64,000 bases of DNA from assembly GCA_947501685.1 (NCBI GenBank), contig CANMWQ010000004.1:372001-436000 (forward strand). Direction: 5' to 3'. Under the pieces are notes generated by a model that saw only the letters and a list, made by a program, of their open reading frames with translations, did not search any database and was not told the DNA's origin. The translations under genes and the position numbers were made by a program. Positions 38,792 through 47,538 of the stretch are shown here, piece by piece (position 1 is the stretch's first letter; each line of letters opens with the position of its first letter). This DNA is from an uncultured Litoreibacter sp. Its GTDB lineage: Bacteria; Pseudomonadota; Alphaproteobacteria; Rhodobacterales; Rhodobacteraceae.

Positions 38792-39568
38792 TCAAGTCAT
38801 CCAGCCCGCCTTTCCTTTGCTCAAAAACGCATCGACGCCCTCCCCAGCTTCCTCGCTTTGCCAGCGTGTGACAAGCGCCTGAATGCTCACCGCCACCTCC
38901 GCCGCCGATGGCGCGCCCCCAAGCTGCAAGGCCAGCGCCTTGGCCTCCGCCACCGCGCCGGGTGCGCAGGAGAGGTAAGGCACAACCTCCGCCTCGACCA
39001 ACGCGTCCAGTTCCTCACCGATTTTCGCAATCAATCCAAGCGCTTGGGCTTCCTGCGCCCCAAACACCCGAGACGACATGAACACCCGCCGCGCAGCCCC
39101 TTCCCCCATGCGTGCCAACACGTAAGGCCCGATGGTGGCGGGGATCAGCCCAAGTCGGGTTTCCGTCAACCCAAACTTGGCACCCGGCGCGCACACCGCC
39201 ACGTCGCAGACGGAGGCCAGCCCGACCCCGCCCCCAAAGGCGCTACCCTCAATCCGGCCAATCACCGGCTTAGGCAATCTGTTCAACGCCCCAAGCATGG
39301 CCGCCAATTTGCCCGCCTCTGCCGCGCGCGTCGCGTCATCCGCGCCGATCTGCGCCTTCATCCAGTTCAAATCACCCCCGGCGCAAAACGAGCCCCCTGC
39401 CCCGGTCAGAACCACCAGGCGGACGCTCTCATCCGCCGCCAATGCATCCGCCGCCGCATGCAGCTCCGCGATCATCTGCCCCGACATCGCGTTGCGCTTC
39501 TCGGGCCGGTTGAGCACCAACGTCGCCACGCCGCGCGCATCTATGTCCAGCTTCAGAGTGTCATACAT
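38792..39568 (-). CDS. liuC: Methylglutaconyl-CoA hydratase (crotonase family)
   Basis: Crotonase-fold hydratase of 258 aa. The oxyanion-hole segments are SFCAGGDLNWM and GSAFGGGVGLASVCD, and the catalytic Glu region is FGLTETRLGLIP. The role is inferred from its place beside HMG-CoA lyase and methylcrotonyl-CoA carboxylase: hydration of 3-methylglutaconyl-CoA to HMG-CoA. The ATG at 39568 has AGGAG about 9 bases upstream and overlaps liuE by eight bases; an earlier in-frame start is poorer. Confidence 0.88.
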   Translation of the reverse strand: MYDTLKLDIDARGVATLVLNRPEKRNAMSGQMIAELHAAADALAADESVRLVVLTGAGGSFCAGGDLNWMKAQIGADDATRAAEAGKLAAMLGALNRLPKPVIGRIEGSAFGGGVGLASVCDVAVCAPGAKFGLTETRLGLIPATIGPYVLARMGEGAARRVFMSSRVFGAQEAQALGLIAKIGEELDALVEAEVVPYLSCAPGAVAEAKALALQLGGAPSAAEVAVSIQALVTRWQSEEAGEGVDAFLSKGKAGWMT

Positions 39569-40415
39569 GCCGCATCTCCTGTGCCATCTGCGCCGCGTGC
39601 GCAATCAAGTCCCGGTCCAGCCCGGGCTCATAGCCGCGCCGTTCCAGATGCGCCACCACAGCCTCCGTCGCGACATTGCCCGAGGCGCCGGGCGCATAGG
39701 GACAACCGCCCAAACCGCCCACGGCAGCGTCAAACACCCGCAGGCCGCGCTCCAGGGAGACGTCGATATTCTCCAAAGCCCGCCCGCCTGTATCGTGGAA
39801 ATGCCCCGCCAAACGATCCGCTGGCACTTCCTCCAGAACCGCGCCCAGCATCGCGTCAACTGTGTCGGGCACGCCCCGGCCAATCGTGTCGCCCAAGGAC
39901 AGCTCATAGCAGCCCATGTCCCGCAACGCCGCCACAACCCGCGCCACGTGACCTGCGGGTGTCGGCCCGTCAAACGGGCAATCGGTGGCGCAAGACACGT
40001 AGCCCCGCATCGCCACACCCTCCGCCCGCGCCGCCTGCGCCACCGCTTCGAACCGGGTCAGGCTCTCCGCGATGGAGGCATTCAGATTGGCTTTTGAGAA
40101 TCCCTCAGAGGCCGAGGCAAAAATCGCGATCTCATCCACATTTGCGGCCTTAGCCGCATGATATCCTTTGAGATTTGGCGTCAGCCCCGCATAGGACACG
40201 CCCGGAGCGCGCGTGATCCCCGCCAGCACATCCGCGCTGTCAGCCATCTGCGGTATCCATTTGGCAGGCACAAAACTCGCCACCTCGATGCGCCGAAACC
40301 CGGCAGTGGACAACAGATCAATCAGCGCGATTTTCTCACGCGTCGGGATCAACCGCGCCTCGTTCTGCAACCCGTCCCGTGGGCCAACCTCAAAGATCTC
40401 GGCCCTCTCCTTCAT
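39561..40415 (-). CDS. liuE: Hydroxymethylglutaryl-CoA lyase
   Basis: TIM-barrel lyase of 284 aa that splits HMG-CoA to acetyl-CoA and acetoacetate, the last step of leucine degradation. EVGPRDGLQNE is the N-terminal metal and catalytic signature. HFHDTGG holds the metal-binding His residues, and the active-site loop Cys is in VGGLGGCPYAPGASGN. The ATG overlaps the stop of the GST gene by four bases, so the cluster is a tight operon. Confidence 0.94.
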   Translation of the reverse strand: MKERAEIFEVGPRDGLQNEARLIPTREKIALIDLLSTAGFRRIEVASFVPAKWIPQMADSADVLAGITRAPGVSYAGLTPNLKGYHAAKAANVDEIAIFASASEGFSKANLNASIAESLTRFEAVAQAARAEGVAMRGYVSCATDCPFDGPTPAGHVARVVAALRDMGCYELSLGDTIGRGVPDTVDAMLGAVLEEVPADRLAGHFHDTGGRALENIDVSLERGLRVFDAAVGGLGGCPYAPGASGNVATEAVVAHLERRGYEPGLDRDLIAHAAQMAQEMRHV

Positions 40416-41083
40416 GTGCTAGGCCCGGGCGCCGGATAGAACTCCGCGCCGTAAATGCCCGCCCCTTCAGGGGGCAAAGAGGCCTGAAACGCCGCGCGGC
40501 CAGACAGTCTTTCATACCACGCAGCAAGCGCCGGATAGGCATCGCGCTTGACGTAATGCCCGCCGGCATAGGCCGCATATCCACAGGCAATATCCACGGC
40601 CGAAAATCCGCCATCGAGCAAATAGTCGCGCCGGGCCAAACGGTCATCAAGCACGCCAAAACACTTGCCCAGCCGCGCGGCCTCCAGCTTCATCACGATC
40701 TCCGATCGCATCGAGGCCTCATAGAGCGCCACATGCTGCTGCGTCAGCGCTGCCACATGCTGGGCCACCGTTTCCGCGAAATGCAGCCAGACCAACCAAT
40801 CCGCCCGCTCCGCATCCCCCACAGCCCGGCCAAGCCCGGCTTGCGGATAGGTCTCGCACAGATATTCAGCGATAGCCCCGGTCTCAAACATCGTCTGGTC
40901 ACCAATTTCCAGCGCAGGCACGCGGCCCGCCGGGTTCAGCGCCAGATAGGAAGGGTCACGCAGGTTCTTGCCAAAAGGATGTACCACCGTCTCGAAATCC
41001 AGCCCCAGCTCGTGCAGCAGCCACAGCGTCCGCATGGAGCGCGCCTGATGCACGTGATGCAACCTGATCGCGGGCGCGCTCAT
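40412..41083 (-). CDS. Glutathione S-transferase embedded in the liu operon
   Basis: GST-fold protein of 223 aa. The N-terminal thioredoxin-like domain has SMRTLWLLHELGLDFE and the cis-Pro/Ser motif GRVPALE and ETGAIAEYL for glutathione binding. The C-terminal domain is all helical (FSAVDIACGYAAY). It overlaps liuD by four bases upstream and liuE by four bases downstream, so it is an integral operon member. No GST is part of the textbook pathway; it might detoxify reactive unsaturated acyl-CoA or aldehydes, which is a guess. Confidence 0.88.
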   Translation of the reverse strand: MSAPAIRLHHVHQARSMRTLWLLHELGLDFETVVHPFGKNLRDPSYLALNPAGRVPALEIGDQTMFETGAIAEYLCETYPQAGLGRAVGDAERADWLVWLHFAETVAQHVAALTQQHVALYEASMRSEIVMKLEAARLGKCFGVLDDRLARRDYLLDGGFSAVDIACGYAAYAGGHYVKRDAYPALAAWYERLSGRAAFQASLPPEGAGIYGAEFYPAPGPST

Positions 41084-43008
41084 GCTTCAGGCTCCAATGC
41101 GATCATCGGCGAGCCTGCGGCGATCTGGGCGTCTTGCATCACATAGACCTCCGCCACCACGCCCGCGCGCGGCGCACGCAACACATGTTCCATTTTCATC
41201 GCCTCCAGCACGGCCAACTTGTCGCCCTCGGAGACTGCTTCCCCCGCAGCCACAAACACCGCCTTTACCAGGCCCGGCATCGGGGCCAGCGTGACGTCCC
41301 CGCCCAGCATCGCTCCAGCCGCGCGCTCGAGCGGATCAACCCGCTGGAACGCGTAGCTGTTGCCCCAAAAGACCGTGATCCCGGTGCCGTGCCGGACCAC
41401 TCTGGCAGAGGTCTTTTGCCCGTCCACCGCCCAGTCACCTCCAAGATCCGTGACGCTATGCGCGCTGTCGTCCACCGCAACATGGTACGCCCCATCAGAC
41501 TGTGTCGTAACCCGCGCAGTAAGCGTCTCCTCGCCCCAAAGCAGCGCCACCTCTTGCGGCAAAGCACCCCAAAGGGTGAGCCCTGCCAATGGGTTAGCGA
41601 GCGAACCTAATGTGGCCACCGCCGCCAGCGCCCGGCATTTGCTGCACGGCACCGGAACCTGTGCCAGCCGGTCCAGCCCCCGTTCGATCAGCCCGGTATC
41701 CACATTGCCAGCGGCGAAATCCAGATCATTCGCCAAAGCCCGCAGAAAGGCGATATTCGTCACCGTCCCCGCGATCTGCGTCTTAGCCAAAGCCCGATCC
41801 AGCTGCTGCAATGCAGCCTCCCGGCTCTGCGCATGGACGGTCAGCTTGGCGATCATCGGATCATAAAATGGTGTGATTTCATCGCCTTGGCGCACGCCCG
41901 TGTCGATCCGTGCGTCCTGCGCAAACTCCAAGTGATCCAAGCGCCCCGTGGCGGGCAAAAACCCGGCGGGCACGTCTTCGGCATAGATGCGCGCTTCGAA
42001 ACTGTGACCGTTGATGGACAGGTCTTCTTGGCGCATCGGCAAAGCCTCCCCGGCGGCGACGCGCAGCTGCCATTCCACCAGATCGACGCCCGTGATGGCC
42101 TCCGTCACCGGGTGCTCGACCTGTAAACGGGTGTTCATTTCCATGAACCAGAACTTTGCAGGATCCAGCCCGTCTGAGCCGTCCACGATGAACTCCACCG
42201 TGCCCGCCCCGCTATATCCAACTGCCTTGGCCGCGCGCACGGCGGCCTGACCCATGGCTTGCCGCATCTCGGGCGTCATGCCGGGCGCCGGGGCCTCCTC
42301 GATCACCTTCTGATGGCGGCGCTGCAAGGAGCAATCGCGCTCGAACAGATGGACTGCGTCGGTGCCGTCACCAAAGATTTGCACCTCGATATGGCGCGGC
42401 TTGGTGACATATTTCTCAATTAAAACAATATCATTGCCGAAAGCCTTCAACGCCTCTGACTGCGCTGCCTCGAGCGCGTCGGCAAAATCTGCGGGCGCAT
42501 CCACCCGCCGCATCCCCTTGCCACCGCCGCCCGCGACGGCCTTGATCAGCACCGGGTAGCCTATGTCATCCGCGATCTTGTCGAGCCCCTCTTGGCTGGC
42601 CCCGTGATAGCCGGGCACCACGGGAACACCCGCCTCCTCCATCAGTGCCTTGGCCGCATCCTTGAGGCCCATGGCGCGGATGGCACTTGCAGAAGGGCCA
42701 ATGAAAACAAGGCCTTGCGCCTCCAGAGCCTCCACAAAATCGGGGTTCTCCGACAAGAACCCATAGCCCGGATGCACCGCTTGCGCGCCTGTTTTCAAGG
42801 CGGCGTCGATCACCGCGTCGATGCGCAAATAGCTCTCCGCCGGGGTGTTGCCGCCCAAGGAAATCGCCTCATCCGCCATCGCGACATGGCGCGCTTGCGC
42901 GTCCGCGTCTGAGTGGACAGCAACGGTGGACACGCCCAATCTGCGGCAGGTGTCGATCACGCGGCAGGCAATCTCTCCCCGGTTTGCAATGAGTATTTTA
43001 TCAAACAT
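41080..43008 (-). CDS. liuD: Methylcrotonyl-CoA carboxylase biotin-containing (alpha) subunit
   Basis: Biotin carboxylase plus biotin carrier, 642 aa. The N-terminal ATP-grasp biotin carboxylase (IANRGEIACRVI, KAVAGGGGKGMR, EMNTRLQVEHPVTE) covers the first 450 residues. The BT-type middle region follows, and the biotin attachment site is LEAMKMEHVL near the C terminus, whose Lys is biotinylated by BirA. Its place beside liuB and liuE points to methylcrotonyl-CoA rather than acetyl- or propionyl-CoA. I chose the ATG at 43008; a GTG directly before it is possible. Confidence 0.92.
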   Translation of the reverse strand: MFDKILIANRGEIACRVIDTCRRLGVSTVAVHSDADAQARHVAMADEAISLGGNTPAESYLRIDAVIDAALKTGAQAVHPGYGFLSENPDFVEALEAQGLVFIGPSASAIRAMGLKDAAKALMEEAGVPVVPGYHGASQEGLDKIADDIGYPVLIKAVAGGGGKGMRRVDAPADFADALEAAQSEALKAFGNDIVLIEKYVTKPRHIEVQIFGDGTDAVHLFERDCSLQRRHQKVIEEAPAPGMTPEMRQAMGQAAVRAAKAVGYSGAGTVEFIVDGSDGLDPAKFWFMEMNTRLQVEHPVTEAITGVDLVEWQLRVAAGEALPMRQEDLSINGHSFEARIYAEDVPAGFLPATGRLDHLEFAQDARIDTGVRQGDEITPFYDPMIAKLTVHAQSREAALQQLDRALAKTQIAGTVTNIAFLRALANDLDFAAGNVDTGLIERGLDRLAQVPVPCSKCRALAAVATLGSLANPLAGLTLWGALPQEVALLWGEETLTARVTTQSDGAYHVAVDDSAHSVTDLGGDWAVDGQKTSARVVRHGTGITVFWGNSYAFQRVDPLERAAGAMLGGDVTLAPMPGLVKAVFVAAGEAVSEGDKLAVLEAMKMEHVLRAPRAGVVAEVYVMQDAQIAAGSPMIALEPEA

Positions 43009-43054
43009 CACAACACCTTACGAGATTTCAAAGCGCTGAGATTGCGCGGCCGGA

Positions 43055-43069
43055 GGGGCTCGATGCCCC
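43055..43069. repeat. Short hairpin between liuB and liuD
   Basis: GGGGC / GCCCC with a 5-base loop in the 91-bp gap between liuB and liuD. It could affect mRNA processing between the two carboxylase genes. It is too short for a firm call. Confidence 0.3.
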
Positions 43070-43099
43070 GGCAGGTCGCCCCTTTTTCACGCAGACTTA

Positions 43100-44725
43100 T
43101 CACATGCGGAACACGCCGAAACGTGTCTCCTCGATGGGCGCGCAGAGGGAGGCTTGCAGCGACAGCGCAAGCACGTCGCGGGCTTTGCGGGGGTCGATGA
43201 TGCCGTCATCCCACAGGCGGGCGGAGGCGTAAAGCGGGTGTGATTGCTCTTCAAACTGGTCGATAACAGGTTGTTTAAATTCACTTTCTTTCGCTTCAGA
43301 CCATGTCCCGCCCTTGCGTTCAATCGCGTCGCGTTTGACGGTGGCCAGCACCCCTGCGGCTTGCGGGCCGCCCATCACGGAGATGCGGGAATTGGGCCAG
43401 GACCACATGAAGCGCGGCTGGTAAGCCCTTCCAGCCATTCCATAATTTCCCGCCCCGAAACTCCCGCCGACCACCATTGTGATTTTCGGCACGGAGGTGG
43501 AGGCGACGGCGGTGACCATTTTGGCGCCGTGGCGGGCGATGCCCTCGTTTTCATATTTTTGGCCGACCATGAATCCGGTGATATTTTGCAAAAAGATCAA
43601 TGGGATACGGCGCTGAGAGCACAGCTCCACGAAATGCGCGCCCTTTTGGGCGGCTTCCGAAAACAGCACACCGTTATTGGCCACGATCCCGACGTCGATC
43701 CCGAAAATCTGTGCAAAACCAGTGACTAAGGTCTCGCCAAAGCGGGCTTTGAACTCGTCAAAGCGCGATCCGTCTACAAGGCGCATGATGACTTCGCGGA
43801 TATCGTAAGGGGTTGTTAACGATGCAGGCACAACGCCCAGCAATTCAGCAGGATCATAGGCGGGCGGGTTGTTTTGGGACATTTTGGGACAAAATATTTC
43901 AGCCCTTTCCCCAAAATGTCCCAAAACTTTTACGCTCTTCATCGCGTCGCGCGCCAGCGCCAGAGCATGGGCGTCATCCTCGGCCAGATAATCCGCGACA
44001 CCGGACAGGCGTGTATGGACATCTCCGCCGCCCAGATCTTCCGCCGTCACGACCTCCCCCGTCGCGGCCTTCACCAAGGGGGGGCCTGCGAGGAAAATCG
44101 TGCCCTGCTCTTTGACGATGATCGAGACGTCGGACATGGCCGGAACATAGGCCCCGCCAGCGGTGCAGGAGCCCATGACGACCGCAATCTGCGCGATGCC
44201 TTTGGCCGACATGCGGGCCTGATTGTAGAAGATGCGGCCAAAATGGTCGCGGTCGGGGAAAACCTCGTCCTGATTGGGCAGGTTGGCCCCGCCTGAATCC
44301 ACCAGGTAGATGCAGGGCAGGCAATTTTCTTCGGCGATTTCCTGTGCTCTTAGATGTTTCTTAACGGTCAGGGGGTAGTAAGTGCCTCCCTTCACCGTCG
44401 CATCATTGCACACGATCATGACCATCTTGCCGGAAACATAGCCCACGCCTGCGATCACGCCCGCGCAAGGTGCGGCGCCATCATAGAGCCCATGCGCCGC
44501 CGTGGCGCCGACCTCAAGAAAGGGCGAACCGGGGTCCAGAAGATTGGCCACGCGGTCGCGGGGCAGCATCTTGCCGCGCGAGACGTGGCGCTCCCGAGAC
44601 CGCTCGCCACCGCCCAAAGCGGCCACCTCCGCCGCTGCGCGGACCTCCTCCAGGGCGGCAAGGTTGGCCGCCTCATTGAGGCGGAACTCTTCCGAGCTGG
44701 GCGAGAGGGCGGAGGTCAGCTTCAT
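43100..44725 (-). CDS. liuB: Methylcrotonyl-CoA carboxylase carboxyltransferase (beta) subunit
   Basis: Carboxyltransferase of 541 aa that moves CO2 from biotin to methylcrotonyl-CoA. Family segments include [48 protein letters not shown] and the C-terminal [16 protein letters not shown]. Between the two CT subdomains is an unusual stretch ([17 protein letters not shown]) encoded by a perfect inverted repeat; the frame stays open. Its ATG directly follows the TAG of the small exported-protein gene upstream (TAGATG), which suggests co-transcription. Confidence 0.93.
   Translation of the reverse strand: MKLTSALSPSSEEFRLNEAANLAALEEVRAAAEVAALGGGERSRERHVSRGKMLPRDRVANLLDPGSPFLEVGATAAHGLYDGAAPCAGVIAGVGYVSGKMVMIVCNDATVKGGTYYPLTVKKHLRAQEIAEENCLPCIYLVDSGGANLPNQDEVFPDRDHFGRIFYNQARMSAKGIAQIAVVMGSCTAGGAYVPAMSDVSIIVKEQGTIFLAGPPLVKAATGEVVTAEDLGGGDVHTRLSGVADYLAEDDAHALALARDAMKSVKVLGHFGERAEIFCPKMSQNNPPAYDPAELLGVVPASLTTPYDIREVIMRLVDGSRFDEFKARFGETLVTGFAQIFGIDVGIVANNGVLFSEAAQKGAHFVELCSQRRIPLIFLQNITGFMVGQKYENEGIARHGAKMVTAVASTSVPKITMVVGGSFGAGNYGMAGRAYQPRFMWSWPNSRISVMGGPQAAGVLATVKRDAIERKGGTWSEAKESEFKQPVIDQFEEQSHPLYASARLWDDGIIDPRKARDVLALSLQASLCAPIEETRFGVFRM
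43871..43927. repeat. Perfect 18-bp inverted repeat inside liuB
   Basis: Arms GTTTTGGGACATTTTGGG (43871-43888) and CCCAAAATGTCCCAAAAC (43910-43927) are exact complements with a 21-base loop. The unit is 57 bases, exactly 19 codons, and keeps the liuB frame open. Each arm also contains a 10-base direct repeat-like unit (TTTTGGGACA). It is AT-rich in a GC-rich gene. It resembles an in-frame palindromic insertion. Confidence 0.85.
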
Positions 44726-45220
44726 CTAGTTCTCTTTGAGCGTACAATAATCAGCGGTGGAGCGCCCCTCAAGGCAAGCCGCAAACTCGTCTGCAAGCCC
44801 TGCAAACTCGCTGACCTCACAGCCCAGACGGGCGCTTTCGGCACCGGTTGGTCTGGAGATTGCGACCTCGTTGCATTTCTGCACAACGAATTTCGACCAG
44901 AGATCCATCAGATCGACAATTTGCGATTGCCCCCCAATGGTGACGACGTCCAGCACCTTGGCCTGCAGGGTTCTCACGGTCTCGGACCACTCGCTGCGAA
45001 CCCCGGTCAGGCAAGCCACATGGCCGTCCGTGCCCGGCGTCTCGGCCGCACATGGCGCGAACATCAGGTTCACACATTGCCCCCAGGTGGTGCCTTGTTC
45101 GATCTGCTCAAGGCAGCCGAGAACAAGGAGCTTGTCCTGTGCGATGAGCGGCTCTGACGCCTGCGCGGGGGCAGAGAATGTGAGCGCGGCCAGCGCCGCA
45201 GCAAGGGTTGGTTTAAGCAT
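44726..45220 (-). CDS. Small exported Cys-rich protein upstream of liuB (LprI-like?)
   Basis: Protein of 164 aa with a signal peptide (LAAALAALTFSAPAQA, cut after AQA near residue 19). The mature part has seven or more cysteines spaced through helical segments (VLGCLEQIE, QCVNLMFAPC, VACLTG, FAACLEG, DYCTL). The pattern recalls LprI/DUF1311-type lysozyme-inhibitor domains, but the match is weak. The start at 45220 is fixed by the signal peptide. It ends one codon boundary before the liuB ATG, so it is probably carried on the liu transcript without an evident metabolic link. Confidence 0.62.
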   Translation of the reverse strand: MLKPTLAAALAALTFSAPAQASEPLIAQDKLLVLGCLEQIEQGTTWGQCVNLMFAPCAAETPGTDGHVACLTGVRSEWSETVRTLQAKVLDVVTIGGQSQIVDLMDLWSKFVVQKCNEVAISRPTGAESARLGCEVSEFAGLADEFAACLEGRSTADYCTLKEN

Positions 45221-45236
45221 CGTGTGTCCTTGTCCT

Positions 45237-45587
45237 TCAGGCCGCCTCGCGTCCAGCGACGGGGTCCCGTGTGGCCCAGTCACCGGGCCCGTGTTTGACG
45301 ATCAGCTGGCCCAGGGGGCCCACGTGAAACTCATAATGTCGCGCCGCATCAAAGCGGTCGGGGCCGCAAATGACAACCATGCGCGTCGCGCTATTTTGCC
45401 CCGGCCGCGCACGGCAATCGGTCAGTTTCGCATTGTGACCAGCCAGCTCCAGATATTGGGACGCGTAGGTTTCGATGATCTGGGTCTCTGTAAGGGTCAG
45501 CGTGGCGCGCTGGTAAAGGGCCGCGGCCAGCAAAGCGAGCAGCGCCAGCAGGGTGATGACGATGTAGTGGAGGGGGCGTAGGGTCAT
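45237..45587 (-). CDS. Small single-pass membrane protein
   Basis: Protein of 116 aa with one N-terminal helix (YIVITLLALLALLAAALY) and a soluble domain of about 85 residues with a CRARPG...VVICGP cysteine pair. No family is recognised. It lies 16 bases upstream of the Cys-rich exported protein on the same strand, and the two are probably co-transcribed. It sits back to back with hicA. Confidence 0.58.
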   Translation of the reverse strand: MTLRPLHYIVITLLALLALLAAALYQRATLTLTETQIIETYASQYLELAGHNAKLTDCRARPGQNSATRMVVICGPDRFDAARHYEFHVGPLGQLIVKHGPGDWATRDPVAGREAA

Positions 45588-45599
45588 GACACCCCCGCC

Positions 45600-45628
45600 T
45601 TGACGATATCATTTATTGATACTATTTT
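45600..45628 (+). promoter_or_regulatory. hicAB promoter with internal palindrome
   Basis: TTGACG (45600-45605) and TATTTT (45623-45628) are 17 bases apart, about 100 bases before the hicA GTG. Between them lies the palindrome TATCA-TTTAT-TGATA (45607-45621). A dyad placed between -35 and -10 is the usual site for autorepression by the antitoxin; HicB binding is inferred. Confidence 0.5.
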
Positions 45629-45730
45629 AACGTTTGCCGGATAGCCTTGGACACCCCATCGGCACCCGGACAGACATTTCCGAGCACAGGATGTGCCCCC
45701 AAACCGACGCAAGACAGGGAGCCGCAGACC

Positions 45731-45985
45731 GTGCAAAAGAAACATCTGAAAACGCTTGAGCGCATTTTTGACACGCCTCAAAGATCGGGCATCAAGTGGA
45801 AGGATGTGGAAAGCCTGCTGATTGCCGCAGGTGCGACCATGAAAGAGGGCTCCGGCTCGCGTGTGAGGATCAGTTTGAACAGCACAAATATCGTCCTTCA
45901 CAGGCCGCACCCCTCCCCCGACATGGACAAGGGCGCGGTCCGGACCTTGAAACTTTTCCTGAAAGCTGCGGGGATCACGGCATGA
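45731..45985 (+). CDS. hicA: HicA-family toxin
   Basis: Predicted mRNA interferase of 84 aa with a double-stranded RNA-binding-like fold. Family features are IKWKDVESLLIAAGATMKEG, SRVRISLN and the catalytic-His region VLHRPHPSPDMDKGAV, then a helix LKLFLKAAGI. The start is the GTG at 45731 with GGGAG about ten bases upstream; an in-frame start further back has no family match. Its stop overlaps the hicB start as ATGA, the standard toxin-first HicAB order. Confidence 0.83.
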   Translation: MQKKHLKTLERIFDTPQRSGIKWKDVESLLIAAGATMKEGSGSRVRISLNSTNIVLHRPHPSPDMDKGAVRTLKLFLKAAGITA

Positions 45986-46344
45986 AATCATATAAGGGCT
46001 ACGTCCCCTCGATCTGGTATGAAGAGGAAGATCAGGCGTTTCACGGCCTTGTGGAAGGGGCGCGGGACATGATCCACTTTACCGGGGCCTCCGTTGAGAC
46101 GCTGACCAAGGCCTTTCACGACAGCGTGGACGATTATCTTCGCTGGGCGCAAGAGGACGGGTTCGAGCCGGAAAAACCCTATTCGGGGAAACTGGCCTTT
46201 CGGACCACGCCGGAGCATCATCGGCTGATCTCGCAGGCCGCGTCGCGCGAAAAGCAGTCGATCAACCAGTGGATTGACGAGACATTGGCCAAGGCGGCAG
46301 AGGAAACGCTGCGCGACGGCATGACCAAGGTGAATATCCGCTAG
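45982..46344 (+). CDS. hicB: HicB-family antitoxin
   Basis: Antitoxin of 120 aa. Residues 1-65 are the HicB partial RNase H-like fold (YEEEDQAFHGLVEGARDMIHFTG, then a helix with VETLTKAFHDSVDDYL). Residues 75-110 look like an RHH/HTH DNA-binding tail with KQSINQWIDETLAKA, fitting autorepression of the promoter upstream. The start at 45982 lies inside the hicA stop. The gene ends two bases before the convergent liuA stop. Confidence 0.83.
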   Translation: MKSYKGYVPSIWYEEEDQAFHGLVEGARDMIHFTGASVETLTKAFHDSVDDYLRWAQEDGFEPEKPYSGKLAFRTTPEHHRLISQAASREKQSINQWIDETLAKAAEETLRDGMTKVNIR

Positions 46345-46346
46345 GC

Positions 46347-47510
46347 TCACCCCATCGCCCCCACCAATTCGCGGCCGACCAACATGCGGCGGATCTCGGA
46401 GGTGCCCGCGCCGATTTCCATGAGTTTGGCGTCGCGGAACAGGCGGGCGACGGGGGCGTCGTTCAGGAACCCTGCCCCGCCCATGGCTTGCACGGCCTGA
46501 TGGGCTTGGGTCATGGCGGCCTCGGAGGCGTAGAGGCAGCAGGCGGCGGCGTCGGCGCGCGTGACGGTGCCTTTGTCGCAGGCCTTGGCGACCTCGTAGA
46601 CATAGGCCCGCGCGGTGTTCATGGCAGTGTACATGTCGGCGATTTTGCCTTGCATCAACTGGAAGCTGCCGATGGGTTGGCCGAACTGTTTGCGCTCCGC
46701 CATATAGGGCATGATCGCGTCCATGCAGGCGGCCATGATGCCGGTGCCGATGCCCGCCAGCACCACGCGCTCATAGTCGAGGCCGGACATCAGGACCTTT
46801 GTGCCACGCCCCTCCTCGCCGAGGATATTTTCGAAGGGGACTTCCACATCGTCAAAGATCAGCTCTGCGGTGTTGGAGCCGCGCATGCCCAGCTTGTCGA
46901 AATGCGGACTGGTGGAGAAACCTTTCATGTCCTTGTCGATCAGAAAGGCGGTGATGCCTTTGGAGCCCGCATCCGGGTCGGTCTTGGCATAGACCACCAG
47001 CGTCGTGGCGTCGGGGCCGTTGGTGATCCAGTATTTCGTGCCCGAAAGACGGAAATGATCGTTGCGCTTTTCGGCCCTGAGCTTCATCGACACGACGTCG
47101 GAGCCCGCGCCTGCCTCCGACATGGCGAGCGCGCCGACATGCTCCCCGGTGATCAGCTTGGGCAGGTAGGTCTGCTTTTGCTCCTCCGTGCCGTTCAGCT
47201 TGATCTGGTTCACGCAAAGGTTGGAATGCGCGCCGTAGCTCAGCGACACGGAGGCCGACGCGCGCGCGATTTCCTCCACCGCGATGACATGGGCGAGATA
47301 GGACATGCCCGCGCCGCCATATGTCTCGTCGACGGTGATGCCCAGCAGGCCCAGCTCCCCCATCTCAGTCCATAAGGCGGGGGGGAAGATGTTGGTCTGG
47401 TCAATCTCGGCGGCCAAGGGGGCCACGCGCTCCTGCGCCCAGCGATGCACCATGTCGCGCAACGCGCCCACGTCGTCGCCAAGATCGAAACTCATTGAGG
47501 CGGTGAACAT
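46347..47510 (-). CDS. liuA: Isovaleryl-CoA dehydrogenase
   Basis: FAD-dependent acyl-CoA dehydrogenase of 387 aa, the first committed step after leucine transamination and decarboxylation. FAD-binding segments are AMSEAGAGSDVVSM and YWITNGPDA. The catalytic Glu in LDYERVVLAG near residue 250 is at the isovaleryl-type position. QAMGGAGFLND and the C-terminal GTSEIRRMLVGREL match the family. I chose the ATG at 47510 because GGAG is six bases upstream; at the ATG of 47516 the site would touch the codon. It is separated from the rest of the liu genes by hicAB and two small genes. Confidence 0.94.
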   Translation of the reverse strand: MFTASMSFDLGDDVGALRDMVHRWAQERVAPLAAEIDQTNIFPPALWTEMGELGLLGITVDETYGGAGMSYLAHVIAVEEIARASASVSLSYGAHSNLCVNQIKLNGTEEQKQTYLPKLITGEHVGALAMSEAGAGSDVVSMKLRAEKRNDHFRLSGTKYWITNGPDATTLVVYAKTDPDAGSKGITAFLIDKDMKGFSTSPHFDKLGMRGSNTAELIFDDVEVPFENILGEEGRGTKVLMSGLDYERVVLAGIGTGIMAACMDAIMPYMAERKQFGQPIGSFQLMQGKIADMYTAMNTARAYVYEVAKACDKGTVTRADAAACCLYASEAAMTQAHQAVQAMGGAGFLNDAPVARLFRDAKLMEIGAGTSEIRRMLVGRELVGAMG

Positions 47511-47538
47511 CGGCATCTCCGGGGGTTGAGATATTAAT

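Noticed and set aside
38459-40153. Long open frame on the plus strand opposite liuC and liuE
   Set aside because: The peptide is Arg/Pro/His-rich without any recognisable domain. liuC and liuE on the other strand are clear.
43055-43069. Intrinsic terminator between liuB and liuD
   Set aside because: The stem is only five base pairs with no T-tract, and both genes are needed for one enzyme, so termination is unlikely.
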